Below, piece after piece: positions 34,301 through 46,300 of a stretch of 64,000 nt of DNA. The translations under genes were made by a program, and so were the position numbers. How positions within the stretch are numbered: the stretch's first letter is position 1; every line of letters begins with the position of its first letter. Source of the DNA: Planosporangium sp963837285 (GTDB lineage Bacteria > Actinomycetota > Actinomycetes > Mycobacteriales > Micromonosporaceae); NCBI GenBank assembly GCA_963837285.1, contig CAWIMS010000003.1:310001-374000 (forward strand), read 5' to 3'. The notes under the pieces were generated by a model. It ran no database searches. It was not told the DNA's origin and was given only the letters and a program-made list of their open reading frames with translations.

Positions 34301-37300
34301 TGGGGCGACGCCGATCGGCACCCTCACCGGGTTCACCGGATTCGACATCTACCGAAACGACGGGACCTACGACGGCCCGTACGACGTCAACAGCTTTGAG
34401 CGCGCCGGCTACGTGGCCGCCAACATCCTGGAGAACAGGGCCACCCAGAGAGGCGCGCTCGACCTTGTCACCTACTACCTGACCAGCTACACCGGTCAAC
34501 CGAATTTCCGCTCCCTGGAGGTCCTCGAACCGAGCGTGCAGCGAGCCCGGCGCGACGTCTACCACATGACGCAGCTGCCGTCCCGTATCGACGACCTCAT
34601 GGGCGGTGACAACTTCGAGGGCCGCACCGAACAGATGAAGCGGATCGGACGGCAACGGCTGGAGCAGTTCGGCTGGACCATGTTCAACAGCATGCAGCCG
34701 GGACCCGTGCAGTCGCAGCTCCTGATGAACCAGGCCGGTACACAGGCGGGCTACGGTGCGGCCAGTTCATCGCTGTCGACACAGGTGTTGATGGCCCGGG
34801 CCGCGCCGACGCCGGTCGCGGTGCAGGCCCAGGCGGCGGCGGCGAAGCGGATGTTCGATCTGCTGGTCGAGCAGCTGCCGGACGCGATGTGGGCGTCGGT
34901 CGAGGACGCGGCCGTCACGATCCTGGGGCAGTTGCGTGATCTGGGCCTCGACGGTGACCACGTGCCCGAGCTGGGTCTCGACCGGGCCGACGCGGTCGCG
35001 GACCTGCATCGGCAGTTGGTCGACCTGACCCGGCGGGCGACGGCGGCCCTGCACCCCGACACCGTGCCGGACGCACACCTGAAGGAAGCGATCGACCGGT
35101 TGCGCGGGCAGCTGACCCGCCGCCGGGTCGACATCGACAACCGGCTGGCGAAAGCCGGCGGGCCACGCCAGAGCTGGTGGCAGTCCCGCTACGACTTCAC
35201 CACGCGGATCGAGCTGGCCGCCCGCCACCGCTCGTACGGCTCGCTGTCGCCCGAAGGGCTGCGCGAGCACTACCGGCTTCTGCACAAGACCAGCGCCGAG
35301 GTGGCCTACCTCGGCGCGACCTTCGACTCGGCGCAGCCGGTCGAGCCCCTGCGGTCCGGCGAGGCACCTCTCGTCCGCGTCAACCACGACCCGTGGCAGA
35401 CGTTGCAGGACATCCTCAACCCGGCGCCGGCGACGACCATGTCGCCCAGTAACGCTCTGGTCAAGGTGCCGGCCGGCCTGTACTTCAGGTCCGGCGTCGA
35501 CGCGGACGAGTGGGATGGCGCGTGGCAGTTCCCCGCCCTCAGGGACCACCTCGTCGTGTTCGGTCACGTCGACCCGGAGACCGGCCTGCTGCTGCTCGGC
35601 GGCAAGCTGCTGTCGCACGAGGAGGTGGCCGCCCGGATCGCCCCGCACCGCGCGGGGCGCAAGGTCCTGTTCATGGTGTGCTATTTCCTGGACGGCGCGG
35701 ACCGGGTCCTCAGCCACCTCGGTCCGGACGTCACCGGCGTCGCGACCGACGGGATGATCTGGGAGCAGGGCACGGGCATCCACACGCAGCTCCCGTTCAC
35801 CATGGGCGCGGGCCTGCTGCCCGGCCTCGGCGAGGCCAGCGAGTTCGTCGAGCTCGGCGGTGGACGGCGGACGAGCCTGGGCCCCGATCTGGCCACCGCG
35901 CTGGGCGCCGGTGCCGCGCTGTCCAAAGCGCTGGCCCGCATCCCGATCCCGCGTTCGGTCAGCTGGGCGAGCCCGGCCGCGCCGGTACCGCGAACCGACC
36001 ACCTGGCGAACATGGTCCAAGCGGTCGGAACACTGGTTCATCAGATCGTCCAGGCCGGGACCTACGAGGCCACGCTGGCCCGGGCCGGTGAGGAGGGCGC
36101 GGCGGCGGCCTGGCGCCTGACCGGCTACGAGCGCGGTCCCGGCCGGGACATCAACGTGCTGGCTGACCTCGCGGGGATCCGCGTCCTCGCCGAGGTACTC
36201 GGGCCGCTGCTGTCCTCCGGCGCGCTGCACGCCGTGGGCGAGGCCGCCAGCCGGGACCTGCGCGCCGCCGGCGCCCAGGCACCGGACTGGGCACTCACCG
36301 CGGAGCAGTTGCGCCGCAGCGGCCTCAGCGCCGAGGCGGCCCGTGCCATCGCGCAGATCAACTTCGTGATGCAGACGGTGCGGGACCTCTTCGCACAGGC
36401 CGCGGCCCGGCATGCGGCGGTCCTGGAGGCGGTCGGCGACGAGGACACGCTGACCCGGCTCGAAGGCGAGATCCTGGACGACCCCCCGGTCGCGAACCTG
36501 GCCCAACTGGCGGGCACCATCGAAGAGTACCGGGTGATGTCGGAAGCGCTGCGGGCCAGCCAGGCGCAGGCCGAGGCGGAAGCCCAGGCGGCGATGGCGC
36601 TGGCCCGGGAGGTGCCGCCCGAGTTCGCCGGCACGTACGCCCCGCTCACCGACGACGAGCGGGACGAGATCAACGCGGCCGGGCTGGACGACGCGACCCG
36701 GCGGCAGGCCGCGCGGCGGGCGCTGGCCCTGGCGAACGTGCTGACCGACACCGTTCGCACCGCCGCCACCGAGGCCGGCAACACCGCCCGGGAGAACGTC
36801 CTCGAACCGCCGGACGGGTACGACGCGAACATCGACGCCATCGCCGAGCTGGCCCGGGCGCAGGTGTACCACCAGGCGTGGCTGCGGATGCGCGAGGGCC
36901 TGGAGGCGGAGGTGCAGCGGGTCCGCGAGGCCACCCGGGAGGCGTTCGACGCGCTGCCCGAGGCCGAACGGCTGGAGCTTAACCAGACGCAGATCGACGC
37001 CGCGGTCGAGGCGGCGGCGCTCGAACACCGGGTGAACCGGCTCGCCGAGCTGATGCTGCCGGTCCATGGCGCGGCCGCCATCCGGGCCACGGCGGTGGCC
37101 ACGGCAGGCTTGGGATCCGACCTGGCGAACGAGGTCCTCGACAGCCCGCTGGCGCGCGACCAGGTCGCCGCGACGATGCAGATGATCAGCGAGGTCGCCA
37201 CACTCGCCGAGGCACTGGCCGGCGCGGAGGACCGCATCGGCACGGCACACGACCGCGGCGTCGGCAGTCTGCTCGAACGGGCCCGTAACCACCGCGAGTT

Positions 37301-40300
37301 CGAGCTGCGCCAGGCGCGGGCGGCCCGGGCGGAGCAACACCGGGAGCGGCGCCTGCCGCCCGGGATCCGGCTTGAGATCGAACGCCGCGAGGAGGATCTC
37401 ACCGCGAAGGCTCAGCAGACGGCGGACCAGGAGGCCGGCGGCCACGCCGACCCGGTACCCGTGGTCCGGCTCGGCGTGGGCGAGGAACAGCGGGCCATCG
37501 GCTGGGGCGAGTGGGGCGGCGTCGTCCGGATCGGCGACGTCTGGCTGGAGGGTGACTCGCCGCTCGGGGCGAACCTGGGCCGGGCGTTGGACAACTGGCC
37601 GGTCGGGCGGCGGTTCCCCGAGGCGCGAACCGCCATCCGCGACGCGGTGCGCGGCCAGTTCGAGCGGTACAACAACGAAGCCGCGGGCCGCGCGCTGGTG
37701 GCCGGCATCAAGGTGCCGTTCAAGCTCGGTGACCACAAGGTCACCGCCCATGTGCGGCTGGTGCTCGGCCCGCTGAGCGGCGACGACGGTCCCCGGTTCA
37801 AGGAACCGCACGAGGTCGAAGAGGTCACGATGGGGTGGCAACGGGCCCTCCCCACCGACCCGAGCCACTACCTGATCGGCATGGCGAGCGCCGGGTTCAC
37901 CAACAGCCGGTCCGTCCAGTTGCCGTACACCGCGGCGTACGCGTCGGCCGTGCCGGGGCTGTCGTTGCTGGTCGGGGGCACGACGACGAGCGGCGGCGGG
38001 TGGCGAAACCTCGGTGTCTTCAGCGGGAACACCGCCACGCAGGTGCGGCAGCGGGTACGCGGGCCGAAGGTGTACTTCGAGGTGCCGTCCAGCGGCGAGG
38101 TGGAGGCGCCGCAGGCCGGCAGCCACTTCGAGATCATCCTGCGCGACGCCGACGGGCGGATCGTCACGCTGGACGACGCGCCCGGCCCGGAAGCCGGCGA
38201 CCCGAGCCGCATCCTCGGTGCGGTCGACAACGGCAACGACATCGAGCTCGGCAAGTGGGTCACCCCGGTCGACGTGCTGCTGGGTTTCATGCGCGACGAC
38301 GCCCCGCCGGTCGGCATCGACCCACCGCGCCCGCCCCGGGAGCCGATCACGCTGCCGGACGAGGCGACCGAGGACGAGGTCGAGGCCTTCCACTCGGCGC
38401 TGTGGCAGGTGTTCTCCCCGGTCGAGTCCGTGGTGATCGACCACGGCCCGCAGGGCTTCGCGAACCGGGTGAAGAACCTGTTCCCGAACCGGGACGCGGT
38501 CCTCGACGCCGACATCGACGACGAGCTGAGCGAGTTCTACCAGTTCGGGTTGCAGAACACGTTCCTGGGCAGCGGCCACGTCACCCGGGAGATGAAGCAC
38601 CGCAGCGACTCGTCGGACTGGGTCACGTTGCACATGCGGACCCTGATGTTCTCGGCCGAGCGGATCGACGGGACGTTCGACGAGTACATCCAACAGGACG
38701 CCCGGCACTTCCAGTGGAGCGGCGTCAATGTCAGCACCGCCTCGAACGTGTCCGTGGGCCCCAAGGTCCGGCCCTCCGTCCCGGTGCCGGTGCCGGGCGG
38801 TCACACCCTGACCCTCTCCGCGGACATCGTGCTGGGAAACACCACCGGTGACGCGTCACACGACCAGAGCACCTACTACAGCAGCTTCCAGTGGCGTTAC
38901 GTCGGCTACACCACTGACACGGTGCGCTACCGGCTCAAGACGCGGTCGTACGTCAACGTCTACTCGTCGGTGTCGAGCGTCGAGGACCAGCAGGTCGAGC
39001 AGGTCCAGATCATCTACGTCCGGGTACCACTGCGCGAGGTCGACAGGTTCGAGAACATGCTGGAGCGGGCCCGCGACCAGGTGCTGGCCCGGCTGGCCGG
39101 GCTGGCCGGCGACAACGACGAGCGGGACCGGATCCGCGCCGAGATGCCGCCCGAGGTCAGGTCGGACGGCGAGGAACTGTCCGATCTGGACCCGCCGGCC
39201 GTCATCGAGCTGGGACTGTCCCGAAGCGCCAGCGTCATCGACATCGTGTCCGGTGCCGAAAAGGTCGTCCCGAAGCTGCTGACCGCGATCGAGCAGGCGG
39301 AGGGCCGACGCACCTGGACCTCCCCGGACCGGTCCCGGCGCGAATGGCTGCACCTGACCAGGGACCTCACCCGGCTGTACTCCAACGACGCGCTCATCTC
39401 GCTGAGCAACCAGCTGATCAGCGGCAGCCTCGACCACACGCTCTGGCGGATGGTGCGCGGCGGCTACGAGGTGATCACCATGGAGGTCCGGTGGCGGAAG
39501 AGCGCCACCGATCCGGTGATCATCGACCGCATCGACCAGGCCCAGATCGACGACTACCCGATCAGCTTCACCGACTACTGGTTCACCGACGTGCTGAGCT
39601 CCACCCGGTCGTTCGCGCTCGGGTTCCGCGGCAAGATCGTCCCGGACAAGGCCGCCACCGAGCTGCACAGCTGGACCGGCCAGCTGGGCTACGGGTACAG
39701 CAACACAAGCAGCAAGGAAATGGTGATCGGGCAGGCGGCCAGCGCCTCGATGGGCCGCGTCTACGCCGGACCGCTGCGGTCGGTGAAGATCAAGGGCCAG
39801 TACCAGCTGCACGTCCGGCTCCAGTTCCTGCCCGAGCTGGGCAGTGGCGGGTTGGCCTCGGCCGCCGGGTGGCACCTCGGGAAGTTCCTGTTCGGCAGGC
39901 ACGTCGAAGGGGGGCCGTACCAGACGATCGAGCAGAACCCCGAGCCGATCAACGGGATGCTCCGCTTCCAGGTGCCGGAGCCCCTGATGGTGCCCCGCAA
40001 CGCCGACAAGGCCGGGTACGACCGGATCGGTACCCACCAGCTGATCCGGATGCCGGACATCCCGCGTCCCCTGCTGGGCTCCCCGCGCCACCCGGAGCCG
40101 CCGATCCCGTTCGACGAGGAGGTGCTGCGTCGCAAGGCCAAGCTCAACATCGACGACCTGATCAACACGGTCATCGGCTCCGCCGGCATCGTCGCCGAAG
40201 TCCGACAGATGCTGGAGTCGCTCGGCCTGTCGACCGTGAAGACCGGAAACCAGCTCGGCGCACTTCTCGCCGAAGACCAGATCTCGGTCCGCATCATGTA

Positions 40301-43300
40301 CGGCGGGGAGGACCTGCCGCTGTCGTTCCAGGTGGTCGGCAAGGGGTTGGTCCGCGACCGGCGCGCGAAGGTGCTGGTGCAGCTCGCGCTCTACGACGAG
40401 CGGGACACCGGCCAGACCATCGAGCTCAAGCAGGGCGACTTCAACGACCCGGAACCCTTCAAACGGGAGACCGGCACGAGCACCCGCTCCCACGACCTGC
40501 GGCTCAACCTCGGCAAGTTCGAGGGCAGCACACCGGACGAGAAGTTCTCGAAGTCCGGGCTGACCAGCGCCCAGCTCGACCTGTCCCTCAACCTCGGCAG
40601 CCACGCGAACCTGGACCGCGACCAGGTGCTGTGGCTGGTCGGTCGCTGGATCGAACACCAGCGGCGCACGTACCGGGTGATGCACGCCAAGCTGCTGGCC
40701 AAGGTGTCCGTGCACGCCTGGAAGGAGAACATGGCGTGGACCCAGTCACCAATGCGCAAGACCAGCTATCTGCTCATCGACCACGGCATCGAGTTCTTCC
40801 GGCCGCTGGAGAAGCCCAAGCAGGTGCCACCACGTGGCATACCGCAGGTGCTGCCGGTCCATCGCATCCCGATCCAGTCGGTCACCGACTACATCGACTT
40901 CATCGATCCGTACGGCGACGACATGAAGTACACGGCCGAGGGGCTCAACCCGGTGCTGCAAGCGGTGCGGGCGGCCCTGAAGCAGGTCGACGACAGCCTG
41001 CTCACCAAGCAGTGGATCATACGGCCGGTCGACGACGACCTGACGATGCGGGAGGCCCTGGAACTGGGCCGCGAAGGCACCCCGCAGCAACTGGACAACC
41101 TGCTGGACAAGGTGTCCCTCCAGGTACACATGGACACGATGCGTGGCACCGGCCTCGCGCTGCACCTCATCGACTCGAAGTTCGGCAGCAACCAGCGGGT
41201 ACACGTCGTGCTCCGCGCCGACCGCGACCCCGACGACGTGCTCTACACCTACAGCCACACCGACGACAACGTCTCGTTCGGCACCTACCAGGTGACCCAC
41301 TTCCGGCCGCAGCATCGCCACACCGAGATCAAGAAGCCGGTCGGCCGCACGGTGACCGAGCTGCTCGACCAGAACGCCGACCCCCCGACGCACCTCGCCG
41401 TCAAGGACGGGCATCTCACCTCCGCACCGGACACCGACTACGTGAGCACGTCGCTCGGTGGAACTCAGAGCGCGTCGTTCAGCCGTACCCACGCGGTCGG
41501 GGAGATCGACGGCGACATTCTCCGCGACATCTACATCGTCGTCGACAAGGGGCACTACTACAGCGGCACCGCCCGGATCACGGTCGCGGTGTACAGCGCC
41601 GACAACCCGTCGAAAACGGCCAACACCGCCACCCTCGGCGCCGCGGGCAACGTAGCCGGGTACAAACGCGGGCCGAGCAACCCGGACAAGCCGCAGGCCG
41701 TGCGTTCCCTGAACGTCCGGGAGCGGGTGCTCATCCCCGATACGGCGATGAAGACCTACGACTCCGTACCCGAGCAGTGGCGCGTGCGGACGGTGCCGCA
41801 GCGGGGCACCGCGCAGGAGATCCTGACCGCGCTGAACCTCCGGTACCTGCCGCTGACCGGCACGGAGATGTACCGGCGGGACGTGTACACGCCGAACTTC
41901 AACCCACGGGCGCTGCGCGCGATGCACGACAACGCGTTGAAGGTGTTCACCGGCGCGGCCACCCCGCAGGAGGGCGGGAATCGCCTCGGCCCGTTGTCGA
42001 GCCTGATCTCCTCATCCGGTACCGGGTCGGCCGCGCCCAGCAAGGCCGTGGCGCGGTTGCTGGACTACGGCGGGCTACCCGTCGACATGTTCATGCTGGC
42101 GCTGAGCACCTCCGTGGTGAACCGGCACAGCGCCATGTTCATCGACGGCCACCACTTCTCCGGCCTGCTCAAAGAGGGCGGCATCGCGTTCGACGACCAC
42201 GGCGACATCTTCGTGCAGATCGCCTACTACAACCCGATTCCACTGAACTGGAGCGTCTCCGCGCTGTCCAGCCAGCGTCCACGCCACCCCGAGCACCTCA
42301 CCGACCGCGGGTTCACCTCGTCGTTCAGCGCTACCGTCGCCGGCGACCCGTACCTGACGTTCGGCGACAACGCCACCGACGGGTACACCGGATTCAGCCT
42401 CAGCCGGGGGGTCAACTACAACAGCACCGCGTCGACCCGGGCGATCCGCGACGACACGCACAGCGTCAAGGGGCCGCGGCTGCGCTCCGATGTCGGGGCA
42501 CTGTTCATCATCGAGGTGTCGGCGGAGAACGCGCGGCACGGGCTGAAGGTGCCGGAGGCGTTCGGCGATCCGGTGATGTCCTACCTGCGTGGCGGCAGGG
42601 CCCGGCTGGTGTACCGGGTCGACCACGCGGCGGTGACGACGTTCACGCCGGAGACCGCGCTGCGCAAGCGGGTCCTCCACGCCCAGGGCATCCCGACGTA
42701 CCACGGCCGGTACCTGCCGCGGGTGTCGAACGACCCGGACGCCGACGTGGCCCGGCTGCGCGCGGCGAACTGGCTGCACCGCTACGGCCCGTGGTACCCG
42801 CTGTTCCTGCACTACGACGCCGCCACCGACCGGGTGACCATGTCGGTGATGGGGGAGGACGCCTGGCGGAACCCCGCTCCGTTCGACATCGAGCTGACCG
42901 TCGACCAGCTCGACGACCTCATCGGCGACCTCGACGACGTCGGCGACCGCCCGATCACCGTGCTCAGCGGCGGCGGCGCGCACGCGGCCAAGCGGCTGCG
43001 CGCGCGGACCGGCAAGGACATCCTGGCCACCTACGACGACATCCTGCAGGACCAGGGCCGGACGCTGGCCGGACGGATGCGGCTCGACGGCGACGGCGAA
43101 CCGGACCTCGCGACGTTCACGCCCGGGAACTGGGTGCTGTTCCCGGCCGACGGATCCCTGCCGGTACTGCTGGGCAGCGACCTCGACCGGGTGTACCGGG
43201 TGGAGCTGCCGGCCCGCCTGCGCGGCGTGCGGTCGGCCGAGAGCCGCGGTGTCTCGCAGCCGAAGGCCCCCGTCGCCTGGACCGGCGCCCTGCCGCCGCT

Positions 43301-46300
43301 GCCCGCACCGACACTGCGTCGCGACGATCCCTTCGCCGGCCCGGTCGACGTCGGCGGCGGGCTGACCGCCGCACGACTCGACGGCGGCCAGATCCTCCTG
43401 CACACCGCCGACGCCGACGAGGATGCCCTGGACGCGCTGACCGAGCTGGCCGGCAGCATCCCGGTACGCGAAGGGTCCAGCGTCGTCGCGATCCCGCAGA
43501 CCGGCGTCGGCGGCGACCAGCTCGTGCTGGCGTTCGACCGGCTGATTCCGCTGCTCGACCGGGGCGACACGATCGTGCTGGCGATGCCCGAGGCGGCGGC
43601 CGGCGGCGTGGAGAGCGTGGCCCGCAGGCTGGCCGACCGGTACCCGGGTCGGGTGCTGCTGGCGCCGGAGGGCTCGATCACCACGGTCGGCGGTGCGGCG
43701 TTCACCCAGGTACCCGGCAACCCGGGCGCGCAGTGGTGGCAGTTCCAGCAGGGCCGGCCGCCCGTGCCGAGGGGGCCGGTGCAATTGCCGGCCCCGGACT
43801 GGCAGGGTGCGTGGCAAACCGCCCTCAACGACGCGATCGACGCCACCCCTGATGGCCACCAACTGGTCCGGATCCCGGCCGGGCTGTACCTGTCGCGGAC
43901 CGACCGTCCGGCACAACAGCCGACCGGTGACGCGCAGGAAGAGCCCGAACAGTACGACCCGGACCGGTGGGAGCCGGACCGGCAGTACCTGCTCGGCGAC
44001 GGGACCGGCGCGCCGCTGACCGTCGGCGACGCACTCGCCCACCTCGCCGAGGGCCACCGGCGGGTGCTGGAGCGACTGCGGGCGGTGCGGACGGAGCTGC
44101 GCGACCTGGTCGATCGTGGCCTGCTGGCCGAGGACGTCGCCGAGGGCGAGCTGCGCGATCACCTCGCCACCCTCGGCATCTATCTGCAGGCGTACGGCAC
44201 GCTCGTGCGTCCGCTGCGCGCGCTCGACGCGGAGGGCCGCCGGCAGCCGCTGTCCGAGGAGGCGCGCCACCGGCTCCGGTACGGGGTGGTGGCGCTGGAG
44301 GCGCTGCTGGCGTTCCAGCTCGGCGGCGGCCGGGAGGCCTACGACCGGGCGATCGAGGGGCTGGACGGGCGCCACGACGCGGCCGTGGCGCGGCTGGACG
44401 GCCAGGAGGCCCGGCAGCGCTGGCTCGACCAGGCCCGCCGAGGGTACCGGACCCAGGCCGATTTCCTGGCGGCACTCGATGACGACGCCGCCCGTGAGCG
44501 GGTCGCCGGCGTGATCAGCGTGCTGGCGCTCAACTTCAGCCGCTACCTGGGCCGGCTGCGCGAGGCGTCCGACGGCCCGGTCACCGACGAGCAGGCCGCG
44601 CTCGACACGTACGCCGAGTTCGCCGTTCTGTTCCGCGACAACGGCCGGATCGGTGAGCGCTACGACCAGGTGTTGAACGGGCTGGACGGCGTCACCGACC
44701 GGCCGACCGTGCTGCTTCAGCGGGCGATGATCAACCTCTGGGCGGCGTGGCAGGCGGCCTGGGAGGCGCTGCGCGACATCGGCATCGCGGTCGAAGGCGG
44801 CGAGCCGGTCGTGGTGCCGCACACCCTGGACGACGACACGATCGACACGGTACACCCGTTGCTGACCACGGCGGTCGCCCGGTTCCGCGAGATCGAGGCG
44901 ATGATCTCGTACCTGGAGGGCCGGCTCGGTCAGGTACCGGATCCGCCGCCGCCGGTCCACCGGACCGCGCGGTCGTGGCATCCGGACACCTGGATGACCG
45001 ATGTCTGGACCGCCCTCGCGGGCGACGTCTCGCGGGTCCGGGACACCGTGGAGCCCGACTTCCTGGCCCGGTTCGACGCACTGGCCGTGCGGTTCGCGGC
45101 GACCGACGACGACGTCGAGCACGGCACGGATGCCGAGCGCGGGTCGGCGCTGGCCGAGCTGGCCGCCGAGTTCGCCGCCCGATGGCAGACCCGGGCCGGC
45201 GGCCCGCTCCAGGTGCCGCCGCAGGCGCCACGGCGCGGGTTCGGCGAGCTGGTCGGCATCCGGACCGGCGCCAACGGCCAGCTGGTGGTCGACGCCTCGC
45301 TGCTGGCCCGGTCGCCGGACGCGGTGCGGCAGGTGCTGGCGACGCTGCCGGCGGGTACCCGGGTGCTGGTCCTGCCGGACGGGCCGAGACTGTCGCCACA
45401 GCGCGCCGCCGAGCTGGCGGACCTGCTGCGCGCCCCGGTGACGGTGTGGCGCGGCGCGCTCAGCACACTGCCCGGCCCCAACAACCGGCTGGTCGATCCA
45501 CGACGGGTCGACGGCGGACGGGAGTGGCACCCGTACGCGGAGATGTTCGAGTTCCGCCCGTCCACCGCCGACCTCCTGCCGATACTTGACCACGGTGCGG
45601 AGCCGGACGGATGGGTACTGGAGATCACCGCCACCGGCGCCTGGTACCGCCCGCCCGACGTACCCGGCCAGGTGTCCACAATGGTGCGCGACCTGCCGGG
45701 GCGGCCCGACCTCCCGCGGTTGATCCTCGGCGCGCCGGACAGCCCGCCGTCGGCTGCGGTCCTCGCCCGGGTGGACGAGATGCTCGGCGGCCTGTCCGCG
45801 TCGATCCGGGACCTGATGGTGGTACACGTCTTCGACGACACCGGGGTCCGTGACCGGATCGACGAGATCCTCGACCGCCACGGTCTGGTGGAGCGGCCGG
45901 TCGAGAACCTGTCGTCGACCGAGGAGCCGCCGGCGGTCGAGATCGGCCAACCCGGGCCGCCGTCGACACGCCTGCTCGGCCTGATGGGGCCCGCCGACGC
46001 GGCCGACTACCTGCGGCGCGCCTACACCTACCTGGCCACCCACCCGGACGTGGTCGCGCCGGGCGAGACCCCGCAGGAGGTCGCCGAGCAGCTCGCCGCC
46101 GTGATCGCCGCCGCCCGGCGGACGGCGGAGACCGTGGCGGCGCTGGGGTCCGCTGACGCGGACGTGGCCGAGGCGGCGCGGGCACTCGTCCTCGCCGGCC
46201 TGCGCCGGCTGCCCCGCCACACCGCGAGCAGCTTCTACGGCGACACCCAGGACGGCGTGGACTGGCCGGTCGGCCAGGCCCTGGTGCTGGCGGGCCTGAC

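Noticed and set aside
39344..43852. Plus-strand frame-2 ORF of 1,502 codons
   Set aside because: Arg/Ala/Gly/Pro-rich product typical of a shifted GC-rich frame. Frame 3 encodes the beta-rich modules here.
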